Assembly (NCBI RefSeq): GCF_002005565.1
Contig: NZ_BDJC01000037.1
Coordinates: 1 to 64,000, forward strand
Origin: Streptomyces sp. JHA26
GTDB lineage: Bacteria > Actinomycetota > Actinomycetes > Streptomycetales > Streptomycetaceae
Direction of reading: 5' to 3'
DNA length: 64,000 bases
This document shows, in pieces, positions 45,800-55,486 of the stretch. The notes under the pieces are model-generated. The model searched no databases and was not told where the DNA came from. It saw nothing but the letters and a program-made list of their open reading frames with translations. Made by a program: the position numbers and the translations under genes. Every line of letters begins with the position of its first letter. Positions within the stretch are counted from its first letter, which is position 1.

Positions 45800-46996
45800 G
45801 TGGACGCGAGCGTGGACGTGCACGGCACAGTGGCCGAGGGCTTCGAGCCGGTCGGGGAGGCGTTCGCCCGGAACTTCGCGGAGCTCGGGGACCGGGGCGC
45901 GGCGGTCGCCGTCTACCGGGACGGGCGCAGGGTCGTCGACCTGTGGGGCGGCACGCGCGACGTCGACGGCACCGAGCCGTGGCGCCGGGGCACCGCCCAG
46001 GTCGTGCGCTCGGCGACGAAGGGCGTCGCCGCCGCCGTACCGCTGCTGCTGCACCAGCGCGGGGAACTGGACCTGGACGCGCCGGTGGGCGCGTACTGGC
46101 CGGAGTTCAAGGCGCACGGCAAGGAACGGGTGCTGGTCCGGCACGTGCTGAACCACCGGGCCGGACTGCCGGTCCTGGACCGTCCGCTCACCCCCGAGGA
46201 GGCCCTCGACCCGCTGCGGGGCCCCGAGGCCGTCGCCGCCCAGGCGCCCGTCTGGGAGCCGGGCACCGACCACGGCTACCACGCGCTGACGTACGGCTGG
46301 CTGCTGGACGAGCTGGTGCGCAGGGTGACGGGCGGGCGGAGCGCGGGCGAGTGGATCGCCGACGAGATCGCCGGTCCGCTCGGCCTGGACCTGTGGCTCG
46401 GCCTGCCCGCCGAGGAGGAGCGCGCGGGCCGCGCCGGCCGGGTCGGCCGCATCGAGGACCCCGAGCCCTCCGGCGGGCTGCGCCTGCGCCCCAAGCGCTC
46501 CGTCACCGACGCCTACCAGGACCCGGACTCGCTCACCCGCCGCGCCTTCGCCGCGATCACGCCGTTCCCCGACCAGAACGACCCGGCGTACCGGGCGTCG
46601 GCGCTCCCGGCGACCAACGGCATCGCCACGGCCGACGCCCTGGCCCGCTTCTACGCGGCGCTGATCGGCGAGGTCGACGGCGTGACGCGGCGCGTGCGGC
46701 TGTTCGACCCGGCGACGACGGAACGGGCCCGCGCCGAGGAGTCGGCGGGCCCGGACCGCGTCCTGGTCGTGGGCACCCGCTTCGGCCTGGGCTACATGCT
46801 GCACGGCAGTGCGTCCCCGTTCCTGTCCCCCGGCTCCTTCGGCCACCCCGGCCGCGGCGGCGCCCTCGGCTTCGCCGACCCGGAGACGGGGATCTCCTTC
46901 GGCTACGTCACCAACGGCTTCCGCAGGACCGTGACGGCCGACCCGCGGGCCCAGGCCCTGGTGCGGGCGGTGCGGGCGTCGCTCGACGCGGGCTGA
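45800..46996 (+). CDS. Serine beta-lactamase-like hydrolase/esterase (EstB type)
   Basis: 398 aa. The S-x-x-K nucleophile (VRSATKGVAAAV) and the Tyr region YHALTYGWLLDELVRRVTG are typical of class C-like esterases; a late HPGRGGALGFAD stands for the KTG-like strand. No signal peptide, so probably intracellular. The substrate is unknown. GTG at 45800, after AGGGACGCGGGGAA. Confidence 0.88.
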   Translation: MDASVDVHGTVAEGFEPVGEAFARNFAELGDRGAAVAVYRDGRRVVDLWGGTRDVDGTEPWRRGTAQVVRSATKGVAAAVPLLLHQRGELDLDAPVGAYWPEFKAHGKERVLVRHVLNHRAGLPVLDRPLTPEEALDPLRGPEAVAAQAPVWEPGTDHGYHALTYGWLLDELVRRVTGGRSAGEWIADEIAGPLGLDLWLGLPAEEERAGRAGRVGRIEDPEPSGGLRLRPKRSVTDAYQDPDSLTRRAFAAITPFPDQNDPAYRASALPATNGIATADALARFYAALIGEVDGVTRRVRLFDPATTERARAEESAGPDRVLVVGTRFGLGYMLHGSASPFLSPGSFGHPGRGGALGFADPETGISFGYVTNGFRRTVTADPRAQALVRAVRASLDAG

Positions 46997-47035
46997 GACC
47001 CGGCGGCGGACGGAGCCGATCCGCCGGGGCCCGGC

Positions 47036-47311
47036 TCAGACGTGGATCGGGTGGGAGATCCTCCCCGACGCGTCGTCGATCTCGTCGTGCGCCTTGGTCA
47101 GCAGCTGCATCGCGAGCTCGTTCAACGCCCGCGCACCGGCGACCTCCTCCCCGACCCGGGGCTGCTGGGGGTCCACCCGGTGACGGCTGGCGTGGCCGTG
47201 CGCCCGCACCTCCGTGCCGTCGGGCAGCCGCACCATCGCGACCGCGCGCGTGTGCTGGTCGTCCTCCATGAACTCCAGCTCGACGTGCCATCCCACAGCG
47301 GTGTGCATCAT
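47036..47311 (-). CDS. DUF1876-type small protein
   Basis: 91 aa. WHVELEFMEDDQHTRAVAMVRLPDGTEVRAHGHASRHR followed by EEVAGARALNELAMQLLTKAHDEI is the small alpha/beta fold of DUF1876, common and multi-copy in Streptomyces, function unknown. GGAGG lies 8 nt before the ATG at 47311. Confidence 0.85.
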   Translation of the reverse strand: MMHTAVGWHVELEFMEDDQHTRAVAMVRLPDGTEVRAHGHASRHRVDPQQPRVGEEVAGARALNELAMQLLTKAHDEIDDASGRISHPIHV

Positions 47312-47367
47312 GACGATCACCTCCGGAACACCTCCTTCCAGGGTGCTCCTCGTCGGCGCCGCACGCA

Positions 47368-48203
47368 CTATCCGGTGTGCAGCATCAGCCCGATCCCGAC
47401 GACCAGGAGGCCCGCCGCCGCGATCCGGGGCGCGCCGAACTTCTCCTCGAAGAAGAGGGCGCCGATCGCCGCGCCGACCAGGATGGAGGACTCGCGCAGC
47501 GCGGCGACCGGGGCGAGCTCGGCGCCCACAGGACGAGCGCGTAGGCGGCCACGGAGAGCGCGGCGCCGAACAGTCCGAGACCGGCCCGCGGCCGCAGCAG
47601 CGCCCAGGACGCGGCGCGGTGGCGGTACAGGAGGTACCCCGGGATGACCGTCCCCTGCACCGCCATCAGCCAGGCGATGTACCCGAGGGAGGTCCCGGAG
47701 GCGCGGACGCCCAGCCCGTCCACGACGGTGTACGCCGCGATGGTCACCCCGGTCGCCAGGGCCGCGCCGATCGCCGCCCAGTCGGGCCGGCGTCCGCGCA
47801 GGCCCCACAGGGCGACGCCGCTCAGTCCCGCGCAGGACAGCACGATGCCCGCGGCCGCCCACCCGTCGGGCACCTCGTGCGCGAAGACGGCGGCCAGGAC
47901 GGTGACCAGCAACGGCGCGCTGCCGCGGGCGATCGGGTAGGCCTGCCCGAAGTCGCCCAGCCGGAAGGAGCGCATCAGCAGGGCGTAGTACGCGATGTGG
48001 ATCGCGGCGGAGACGAGGAGGTACGGCCACGCCCCGGCCGCCGGGACCGCCGTGAACGGCAGCAGCGCGACCCCGATGAGCAGCCCGCCGCCGGAGATCA
48101 GCGCGAAACCGGTGAGCTTGTCGGCGATCCGGTGGGCGATGGCGTTCCAGCCGGCGTGCGTGACCGCGGCGAGCAGGACGGCGGCGGTGACCAGCGGGGT
48201 CAC
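47368..48203 (-). pseudogene. EamA/DMT-family transporter, frameshifted near the C-terminus
   Basis: From the GTG at 48203 the frame encodes nine or so helices of an EamA drug/metabolite transporter (VTAAVLLAAVTHAGWNAIAHRIADKL and on to SVAAYALVLWA). At ~47521-47526 the frame breaks: the following helices continue in another frame as ELAPVAALRESSILVGAAIGALFFEEKFG and end at 47368. Comparison with the family pattern suggests ~10 nt (Gln-Thr-Arg-like codons) are missing. Read without correction it ends in Ser/Arg-rich nonsense at 47385. Start overlaps the YbaK stop as GTGA. Real lesion or sequencing error is open. Confidence 0.75.
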
Positions 48204-48712
48204 GCGGACGGCTCGCGCACGTCCACGAGGGTGGCGCCGGCGGTGGCGACGAGCTTCCCGGGCTCCATCGGGAAGACGCTGTACGGCGTGCCGGCGGCGG
48301 CCCAGACGACCTCGTGCGCGAGCAGGGACCGGTCGGCGAGGACCCGGGTCCGCTCGCGGTGCCCGAAGGGCGGCACTCCGCCGATGGCGTACCCGGTGGT
48401 CTCCCGCACGACGTCGGCCCCGGCCCGCGTGACCTTCCGGGCACCGAGCTCCTCCCGGACCCGCTCGACGTCGACGCGGGAGGCGCCGTCCATGAGCACC
48501 AGCACGGGCACCCCGTCCGCGGCGAAGACCAGCGACTTGCAGATCTGGCTCAGCTCGCACCCGATCGCGGCGGCGGCCTCGGCGGCGGTCCGCGTGGCCT
48601 CGGGGAACCGCCGCGCCCGCCCGACGAGGTCGTCGAGCCCGAGCTCACGCAGGGCGTCGGCGAAACGGGGGTGGGCCGCAAAGGCCCCGGAGGCGTCGTC
48701 GGTCGTCGTCAT
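48200..48712 (-). CDS. YbaK/ProX-type aminoacyl-tRNA deacylase
   Basis: 170 aa. ELSQICKSLVFAADG with the catalytic-type lysine, VLMDGASRVDVERV, and the loop TGYAIGGVPPFGH are the YbaK signature. These enzymes in trans remove misacylated Ala or Cys from tRNA-Pro. The ATG at 48712 is preferred over the longer frame to 48772. Coupled (GTGA) to the EamA gene. Confidence 0.92.
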   Translation of the reverse strand: MTTTDDASGAFAAHPRFADALRELGLDDLVGRARRFPEATRTAAEAAAAIGCELSQICKSLVFAADGVPVLVLMDGASRVDVERVREELGARKVTRAGADVVRETTGYAIGGVPPFGHRERTRVLADRSLLAHEVVWAAAGTPYSVFPMEPGKLVATAGATLVDVREPSA

Positions 48713-48843
48713 GGGCGGCACGGTAGCGGTACGCGCAGCCCGCGGGCGACCCGGTTCGCGGGCCCCGCACACGACGGGGCCGGTGAGGGCCGCCGCGTCC
48801 CCGCGGAGCCCTCACCGGCCGGTCTGTCGTCGGGTGCGGTGCG

Positions 48844-51075
48844 TCAGGTGCGCACCGGTACCCGGTCCTCGTCGGGGTCGGTGCGCCTGTCGTCGGCCGT
48901 GCGCAGGCCCTCGCCCTCGACGTCCACGTTGGGCAGGACGCGGTCCAGCCACTTCGGCAGCCACCAGGCCCGCTTGCCGAGCAGGGCGAGGACGGCCGGG
49001 ACGATGGCCATGCGGACGACGAAGGCGTCGAAGAAGACGGCGGTCGCCAGGCCGAAGCCGATCATCTTGACCATGGACTCGCTGGAGCCGATGAAGCCCG
49101 CGAAGACCGCCATCATGATCACCGCGGCCGCGGTGACGACGCGTGCGCCGTGCTTGAAGCCGGTGACGACCGCCTGGTTCGGCTTCTCGCCGTGGACGTA
49201 CGCCTCCCGCATGCGGGTGACCAGGAAGACCTCGTAGTCCATCGCCAGGCCGAAGACCACGCCGACCATGAAGATCGGCATCATCGACATGACCGGGCCG
49301 GTCTCCTCGACGCCCATCAGGCCGGACAGCCAACCCCACTGGAAGACCGCGACGACCGCGCCGAGCGCCGCCATGACGGAGAGCAGGAAGCCGAGGGCCG
49401 CCTTCAGCGGGACCAGGACCGAGCGGAAGACCACGATCAGGAGGAGGAAGGCCAGGCCGACGACCAGGACCAGGTAGGGCAGCAGCGCGTCGTTGAGCTT
49501 CTGGCTGACGTCGATGTTCATCGCCGTCGCGCCGGTGACCAGGGTCTCCGCACCGGTGTCCGCCTTGATGTCGCCGCCCGCGTCGCGGATGGCGTGCACC
49601 AGGTCCTCGGTCTGCACGGAGGACGGCTTGGAGTCCGGGACCACGGTGATCGTCGCGGTGTCGCCGGCCTTGTTGGGCGCGGGCGGGGTCACCGCCACGA
49701 CGCCGTCCAGGCCCTTGATCTCGTCGGAGACGGCGGCGAACGCGTCCTTCGGGGCGTCGCTGCCCTTGGCGTCCACCACGACCATCAGCGGGCCGTTGAA
49801 GCCGGCGCCGAAGCCCTCCGACAGCAGGTCGTACGCCCGGCGCTGCGTCGTGGACGTCGGCTGGGAACCGTCGTCGGGCAGGCCCAGCTCCAGGGAGGCC
49901 GCGGGGATCGCGGCGGCGCCGAGGCCGAGGACGCCGAGCAGGAGCACGGCGACGGGGCGGCGGACGACGAAGCTCGCCCAGCGGGTGCCCATGTTGGGCT
50001 TGGCGGGCTCGCCGGCCTCCTTCTTCCGCGCGGCACGGGCGCCGCCCAGCAGCTTGCTCTTCTCACCGGCCGGCTTGACCCTGCGGCCCGCGTAGCCGAG
50101 CAGCGCGGGGATCATCGTGAGGGCGATCAGGACCGCGACGGCGACCGTGCCGGCCGCCGCGACGCCCATCTTGGTCAGCATCGGGATGTTGACGACCGCT
50201 AGGCCCACCAGGGCGATGACCACGGTGAGGCCGGCGAAGACCACGGCGGAGCCCGCGGTGCCGACGGCCCGGCCGGCCGCCTCCTCGCGTTCGCGGCCCT
50301 CGGCGAGTTCCGCGCGGTAGCGGGAGACGATGAACAGGGCGTAGTCGATGCCGACCGCGAGGCCGATCATCATCGCCAGGATCGAGGTCGTGGAACCCAG
50401 CTCCAGCGCGCTCGCCAGCGCCGTGATCGTCGAGACGCCGATGCCGACGCCGATCAGCGCGGTGAGCAGCGGCAGCCCCGCCGCGACCAGCGAGCCGAAG
50501 GTGATGACGAGGACGACGGCCGCGACCGCGATGCCGATGATCTCCGTGGAGCCGGTCTCCGGGGCGGCCTGGAGCGCGTCACCGCCGATCTCGACGGTCA
50601 GCCCGGCGTCGCGCGCCTGCTGCGCGGCGTCCTCCAGGGCGTCCTTGGTGGACTCCTCCAGCTCCATGCCGGAGACGTCGTAGCGCACCGAGGCGTAGGC
50701 GATCGTGCCGTCCTTGCTGACGGCGTTGCCGGTGTAGGGGTCGGCGACCGAGGCGACCTCGGAGCCGTCCGCGAGCTCGTCGACGGTCTTCTCGACGGTC
50801 GCCTTGTGGCCGGCGTCCGTCATCTTCTCGCCGGCCGGCGCCTTGAAGACGACGCGTGCGGTCGCGCCGTCGGCGCTCTGGCCCGGGAAGCGCTGTTCGA
50901 GCAGGTCGAAGGCCTTCTGGGCCTCGGTGCCCGGGATGGAGAAGGACGAGTTGCCGGCGGGCGGGGCGCTGGCCGCGCCGACACCGGCGAGCGTCAGCAG
51001 CGCCACCCATATCAGGGCGACGAGGTGCCGTCGCCGGAAGGCGAGCCGGCCGAGTTTGTAGAGGAATGTGGCCAC
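48844..51075 (-). CDS. MMPL-family RND exporter
   Basis: 743 aa with two repeats of helix - outer domain - five helices. Diagnostic are the family proton-relay helices: GLAVGIDYALFIVSRYRAEL and VFGLAMDYEVFLVTRMREAYVHG. The short Asp-rich C-terminal tail (RRTDPDEDRVPVRT) is cytoplasmic. MMPL proteins export lipids or drugs. GTG at 51075. The TetR gene 123 nt upstream on the same strand is the likely controller. Confidence 0.93.
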   Translation of the reverse strand: MATFLYKLGRLAFRRRHLVALIWVALLTLAGVGAASAPPAGNSSFSIPGTEAQKAFDLLEQRFPGQSADGATARVVFKAPAGEKMTDAGHKATVEKTVDELADGSEVASVADPYTGNAVSKDGTIAYASVRYDVSGMELEESTKDALEDAAQQARDAGLTVEIGGDALQAAPETGSTEIIGIAVAAVVLVITFGSLVAAGLPLLTALIGVGIGVSTITALASALELGSTTSILAMMIGLAVGIDYALFIVSRYRAELAEGREREEAAGRAVGTAGSAVVFAGLTVVIALVGLAVVNIPMLTKMGVAAAGTVAVAVLIALTMIPALLGYAGRRVKPAGEKSKLLGGARAARKKEAGEPAKPNMGTRWASFVVRRPVAVLLLGVLGLGAAAIPAASLELGLPDDGSQPTSTTQRRAYDLLSEGFGAGFNGPLMVVVDAKGSDAPKDAFAAVSDEIKGLDGVVAVTPPAPNKAGDTATITVVPDSKPSSVQTEDLVHAIRDAGGDIKADTGAETLVTGATAMNIDVSQKLNDALLPYLVLVVGLAFLLLIVVFRSVLVPLKAALGFLLSVMAALGAVVAVFQWGWLSGLMGVEETGPVMSMMPIFMVGVVFGLAMDYEVFLVTRMREAYVHGEKPNQAVVTGFKHGARVVTAAAVIMMAVFAGFIGSSESMVKMIGFGLATAVFFDAFVVRMAIVPAVLALLGKRAWWLPKWLDRVLPNVDVEGEGLRTADDRRTDPDEDRVPVRT

Positions 51076-51198
51076 GAGGGCGTACTCCCGGTCAGGTCGT
51101 TGGTCTTCAGGGCAGGGATGATCAGCCCGACGACGTGAGCGGTGACGTCAGGTGGGGCTCGAACGGGGTGCAGGCGGGGGGCCTGCCGGAGGGACGTG

Positions 51199-51798
51199 TC
51201 AGGAGGCGGGGACGCCGAGAGCGGGGAGGATCACGGCGTCGATGTAGGAGGTGAGGAAGGCCCGGGTCGGCGGCTGGTCGTCGAGCAGCGTGCGGGTGGC
51301 GAAACCGCCGACCAGCATGTGCACGAGGAAGTCCAGCGCCGGGCAGTCCGGTCTGACCTCGCCCCGGTCGACCGCGCGTTGCAGCAGCCGCCGGAACTCC
51401 GCCATCTCCGGTTCGATGAGCTGTTCCCGGAACGCCTGGCGCAGATCCGGGTTCTGGTGGAGCGCCATGGCCACACCCCGCATCAGCGCGGAGTTCTGCT
51501 CCATGGTGCAGTCGTCCTCGCGGGCCATCAGGGCGTGCAGGTCACCGCGGAGGGAGCCGGTGTCGACCTCGTCGGTCCTGCCGGGCTTGCCGTGCCGCAT
51601 GGCCTTGACCACCAGCTCGGGCTTGCCGCCCCACTGGCGGTAGAGCGTCGCCTTGCTGGACCGGGTGCGGGCGGCCACGGCGTCCATGGTGAGGGCGTCG
51701 TAGCCGACTTCCCGGAGCAGGTCGAGCACGGCGCCGTACAGCTCGGCCTCGCGCTCGGGAGTGATCCGACTCCGACGCGCGGTGGCGGTCCCGGTCAT
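51199..51798 (-). CDS. TetR-family regulator of the MMPL exporter
   Basis: 199 aa. HTH: ALTMDAVAARTRSSKATLYRQWGGKPELV; helical ligand domain follows (TetR_C like, FLVHMLVGGFATRTLLDD). First of a TetR-MMPL pair, preceded by two operator-like palindromes, so autorepression and control of the exporter are expected. Confidence 0.92.
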   Translation of the reverse strand: MTGTATARRSRITPEREAELYGAVLDLLREVGYDALTMDAVAARTRSSKATLYRQWGGKPELVVKAMRHGKPGRTDEVDTGSLRGDLHALMAREDDCTMEQNSALMRGVAMALHQNPDLRQAFREQLIEPEMAEFRRLLQRAVDRGEVRPDCPALDFLVHMLVGGFATRTLLDDQPPTRAFLTSYIDAVILPALGVPAS

Positions 51799-51822
51799 CT
51801 CGCTCTCCCCTCTCTCCGTTCA

Positions 51823-51840
51823 GAACGACACCGTTTCGTC
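51823..51840. promoter_or_regulatory. TetR operator, copy 2 (imperfect)
   Basis: GAACGACACCGTTTCGTC keeps most of the symmetry of the perfect palindrome at 51871 and is centred ~47 bp from it, closer to the TetR start. Confidence 0.6.
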
Positions 51841-51870
51841 CATGAGAAATGTACCCCGCTCCGCTAGCGA

Positions 51871-51887
51871 AACGAAACGGTTTCGTT
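51871..51887. promoter_or_regulatory. TetR operator, copy 1 (perfect)
   Basis: AACGAAACGGTTTCGTT is a perfect 17-bp palindrome (odd centre) between the TetR gene and the divergent tricorn-like gene. It is the usual form of TetR sites that sense xenobiotics. Confidence 0.75.
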
Positions 51888-51949
51888 CGTGTTGTGGGTC
51901 ACGGTTGTCAGCTCCCCATAAGTTGCCGGTGCCCTGTGCGCGGCAAAGC

Positions 51950-54900
51950 ATGGGAGGGGTGAGTTATCTGCGCCTTCCCCACCTCAGCGGCGACCGGCTG
52001 TGCTTCGTGGCCGAGGACGATCTCTGGCTCGCCGACCTCGACGGTCCGGGCCGCGCCTGGCGGCTCACCGTCGACCGCACCAAGGCGGGCCACCCCCGCT
52101 TCTCCCCGGACGGCCGCCACATCGCCTACACCAGCTGGCGCACCCTGGTGCCGGAGGTCCACCTCGTGCCGGTGGACGGCGGGCCCGGACGCCGGCTCAC
52201 CCACTGGGGAGGCCTCGACACCCGTGTCTGCGGCTGGACGCCGCCCGGCCCCGACGGCACCGGCGCCGTCCTGGCCGTCGCCTCCCACGGCGAGCCCTTC
52301 TCGCACCTGACCTGGGCCTACAAGATCTCCCTCGACGGCGACCCCGGCCGCAAGCTGCCCTGGGGCCCGGTCACCGACATCCAGGTGGCGGACCTGGCCG
52401 GCGAGCGCAGGTCGCTCCTGCTCACCGGCACCCCGCCGCACGAACCCGCCGCCTGGAAGCGCTACCGGGGCGGCGCCACCGGCCGGCTGTGGCTGCACGG
52501 GCAGCGCCTGCTCGCGGACCTGGACGGGCACCTCGACTCCCCCATGTTCGTCGGCGGCCGGATCGCGTTCCTCTCCGACCACGAAGGCGTCGGCAACCTC
52601 TACTCGTGCGCCCACGACGGCTCCGACCTGCGCCGCCACACCGACCACGACGCCTTCTACGCCCGCCACGCCTCCAGCGACGGCACGCGTGTGGTGTACC
52701 AGTGCGCGGGCGACCTGTGGATCGTCGACGACCTCTCGCCCGGCTCGGTGCCGCGCCGCCTCGACGTCCGGCTGAGCGGGCCGCGCGCGGGACGGCGCAC
52801 GTACCAGGTGCCCGCCGCCCAGAACGTGGGCGGCCTCTCCGTCGACGAGACGGGCCGCGCGAGCGCCGTCGTCGTGCGCGGCAGCCTGTACTGGCTCACC
52901 CACCGCGACGGCCCGGCACGCACCCTCGCCGACACCCCGGGCGTACGGGTCCGGCTCCCCGAGATGCTGGGGGCGAGCGGACGGATCGCCTACGTGACGG
53001 ACGCGGACGGCGAGGACGCCGTCGAGATCTCCTACCTGCCGCGGGCGACGGGCGGCCGCGCGCCCCGGCGACTGGCCTCGGGCAGGCTCGGCCGGGTGCT
53101 GGAGCTGGTCTCGGACCCGGCGGGCGGACGCCTCGCCGTCGCCTCGCACGACGGGCGGCTGCTGCTGCTCGACGTGTCGGAGGAGACGGAGGCCGCCGAG
53201 GCGCTGGAGGCGGCCGGTGACGGCGCAGCCGACCCGGACGACGGCGCGGGGGCCGCCGGGGCGGAGCCGAGCGGCGCGGGGGCCGCCGGGGCGGAGCCGC
53301 GGGCAGAGGGCCCGGACGTCGGGGCGACCGGCGAGGACACCGGCGGCGCGGACGGCGCCGGCGACGGCGTCGTCACCGAGTTGATCCGGTCGGTCAACGG
53401 CCCCGTCCGCGACCTCGCCTTCTCCCCGGACGGTGCGTGGCTGACGTGGTCCCACCCCGGGATCGGGCGCTCGTTGCGGCAGATCAGGATGGCCCGCATC
53501 GACGGACCGGACGGGCCGGTCGTCGTCGACGTGACCAACGGCCGCTTCGAGGACGAGAACCCGGTGTTCACCAGCGACGGCCGCTACCTCGCGTTCCTGT
53601 CCTGGCGCGGCTTCGACCCGGTGTACGACGTGCACACCGGGGACCTGTCCTTCCCGCTGGGCTGCCGCCCCTACCTGGTGCCGCTGTCGTCGGCGACCCC
53701 CTCCCCCTTCGCGCTGAACCCCGAGGGCCGCCCGGCCGCCGGCGGTCTGGACCCGCTGGAGGACGAGGCCGGCGAGGGCGGCCCGGTGACCGTGGAGGCG
53801 GAGGGGCTGGAGGCGCGGGTGACGCCGTTCCCGGTGGCCGCCTCCAAGTACTCGGCGCTGCACCCGGTCGCGGGCGGCGGCCTGGTCTGGCTGCGCTGGC
53901 CGATCTCGGGCGCGCTCGGCGAGACCTTCGCCAACCCGGACGACCCGAGCGAGCGCCCCACCCTGGAGCACTTCAACCTCGCCAAGGCGAAGAAGTCCGA
54001 ACTGGTCAACCACCTCGACTGGTTCCGGGTCAGCGGCGACGGCACCCGGCTGGTCGTGCTCGACGAGGGCGACCTGCGCGCCGTGCCGGCGACCGAGGCG
54101 GGCGACGGGGACTCGACCACCTGGATCGACCTGCGCCGCATCCTGCACGAGGCCGACCCGGCCGCCGAGTGGCGCCAGGCGTACGAGGAGGCGGGCCGGC
54201 TGATCCGCGCCCACTTCTGGGACCCCGGCATGTGCGGCATCGACTGGGACGCGGTGCTGGACCAGTACCGCCCGCTGGTCGAACGGGTCGCCACCCCGGA
54301 CGAGTTCGCCGACCTGCTGCGCGAGGTCCTCGGCGAACTGGGCACCTCGCACGCCTACGTCGCCGCCGCCCGGCGCAACGAGGGCCCGGCGCACTACCAG
54401 CGCTGGCAGGGCCTGCTCGGCGCCAACTTCGTGTGCCGGGACGGCCGCTGGATCGTCAAGCGGATCCTGCCCGGCGACTCCTCCGACTCCAAGGCCCGTT
54501 CGCCGCTGGCCGGCACGGGCATCCGCGAGGGCGCCGTCCTCACCCACGTGGACGGCCGCCCGGTCGACCCGGTGGCGGGACCGACCCCGCTGCTCGCCGG
54601 CGCGGGCGGGACGACCGTGGAGCTCACCTTCTCCCCGGCCGAGGGCGGGCCGGGCCCCGCCCGCCGGGTCGCCGTCGTCCCGCTGATCGACGAGCGTCCG
54701 CTGCGCTACCAGGACTGGGTGACCAAGCGCCGCGAGGTGGTGCGGGAGTTGAGCGGCGGACGCTGCGGCTACCTGCACATCCCCGACATGGGCGGCTCCG
54801 GCTGGGCGCAGTTCAACCGCGACCTGCGCATGGAGGTGTCCCGGCCCGCGCTGATCGTGGACGTGCGCGGCAACGCGGGCGGGCACATCAGCGAACTGGT

Positions 54901-55387
54901 CATCGAGAAGCTGACGCGCACGATCCTGGGCTGGGACCTGACGCGCGACGCCCAGCCGGTGTCGTACACCTCCAACGCCCCGCGCGGGCCGGTGGTGGCG
55001 CTCGCGGACGAGGCGACGTCCTCCGACGGCGACATGATCACGGCCGCCTTCAAGCTGCTGCGGCTCGGCCCGGTGGTCGGCCAGCGCACCTGGGGCGGTG
55101 TGGTCGGCATGACCGGCCGGCACCGCCTGGGCGACGGCACGGTGATCACGGTGCCGATGAACGCGGCCTGGTTCGACGCCTACGGCTGGTCCGTGGAGAA
55201 CCACGGCGTCGCCCCCGACGTGGAGGCGCTGCGCACCCCGCTGGACTGGGCCGAGGGCCGCTACCCGGTGCTGGACGAGGCGGTGCGGCTCGCGCTGGAG
55301 CTGCTGGAGACCAACCCGTCCGCGACACCGCCCGGTTACGACGACGTACCGGACCGCTCCCGGCCGCCGCTGCCGCCCCGGGGGTGA
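51950..55387 (+). CDS. Tricorn-like serine protease (S41 family)
   Basis: 1145 aa. N-terminal six- and seven-bladed propeller regions (repeats such as HPRFSPDGRHIAYTSW, DLAFSPDGAWLTWS, NPVFTSDGRYLAFLSW), a C1 domain, PDZ, and an S41 core. The tricorn catalytic residues are recognisable: S-H in LGTSHAYV, the nucleophile in TSSDGDMITAAF, and E in WSVENHGVAPD. It degrades peptides released by the proteasome or Clp, in large cytosolic assemblies. A 60-residue Ala/Gly/Asp-rich insert splits the propellers. The ATG at 51950 is used; a GTG at 51959 giving VSYLRLPHL is equally likely. Confidence 0.9.
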   Translation: MGGVSYLRLPHLSGDRLCFVAEDDLWLADLDGPGRAWRLTVDRTKAGHPRFSPDGRHIAYTSWRTLVPEVHLVPVDGGPGRRLTHWGGLDTRVCGWTPPGPDGTGAVLAVASHGEPFSHLTWAYKISLDGDPGRKLPWGPVTDIQVADLAGERRSLLLTGTPPHEPAAWKRYRGGATGRLWLHGQRLLADLDGHLDSPMFVGGRIAFLSDHEGVGNLYSCAHDGSDLRRHTDHDAFYARHASSDGTRVVYQCAGDLWIVDDLSPGSVPRRLDVRLSGPRAGRRTYQVPAAQNVGGLSVDETGRASAVVVRGSLYWLTHRDGPARTLADTPGVRVRLPEMLGASGRIAYVTDADGEDAVEISYLPRATGGRAPRRLASGRLGRVLELVSDPAGGRLAVASHDGRLLLLDVSEETEAAEALEAAGDGAADPDDGAGAAGAEPSGAGAAGAEPRAEGPDVGATGEDTGGADGAGDGVVTELIRSVNGPVRDLAFSPDGAWLTWSHPGIGRSLRQIRMARIDGPDGPVVVDVTNGRFEDENPVFTSDGRYLAFLSWRGFDPVYDVHTGDLSFPLGCRPYLVPLSSATPSPFALNPEGRPAAGGLDPLEDEAGEGGPVTVEAEGLEARVTPFPVAASKYSALHPVAGGGLVWLRWPISGALGETFANPDDPSERPTLEHFNLAKAKKSELVNHLDWFRVSGDGTRLVVLDEGDLRAVPATEAGDGDSTTWIDLRRILHEADPAAEWRQAYEEAGRLIRAHFWDPGMCGIDWDAVLDQYRPLVERVATPDEFADLLREVLGELGTSHAYVAAARRNEGPAHYQRWQGLLGANFVCRDGRWIVKRILPGDSSDSKARSPLAGTGIREGAVLTHVDGRPVDPVAGPTPLLAGAGGTTVELTFSPAEGGPGPARRVAVVPLIDERPLRYQDWVTKRREVVRELSGGRCGYLHIPDMGGSGWAQFNRDLRMEVSRPALIVDVRGNAGGHISELVIEKLTRTILGWDLTRDAQPVSYTSNAPRGPVVALADEATSSDGDMITAAFKLLRLGPVVGQRTWGGVVGMTGRHRLGDGTVITVPMNAAWFDAYGWSVENHGVAPDVEALRTPLDWAEGRYPVLDEAVRLALELLETNPSATPPGYDDVPDRSRPPLPPRG
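53242..53301. repeat. 30-bp tandem duplication inside the tricorn linker
   Basis: Two copies of a 30-bp unit (cggcgcgggggccgccgggg-cggagccg...) encode GAGAAGAEPS/GAGAAGAEPR. It expands a disordered linker in frame. Confidence 0.85.
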
Positions 55388-55424
55388 CGCCCCCCCGGAG
55401 GTGACAGCCGGAGGGCGTCACCCC
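55381..55424 (+). terminator. Hairpin at the tricorn gene stop
   Basis: GGGGTGACGCCC (55381-55392) pairs with GGGCGTCACCCC (55413-55424), a perfect 12-bp stem. It includes the stop codon of the protease gene. Confidence 0.7.
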
Positions 55425-55437
55425 CGGCGCACGGGAA

Positions 55438-55466
55438 AGGCGCCCTCCGTGCGGCGGAGGGCGCCT
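55438..55466. terminator. Bidirectional hairpin terminator
   Basis: AGGCGCCCTCCG (55438-55449) pairs perfectly with CGGAGGGCGCCT (55455-55466), loop of 5 nt, between the protease gene and the convergent small charged gene. Confidence 0.85.
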
Positions 55467-55486
55467 CCTCTACTCAGCGCGGCGCG

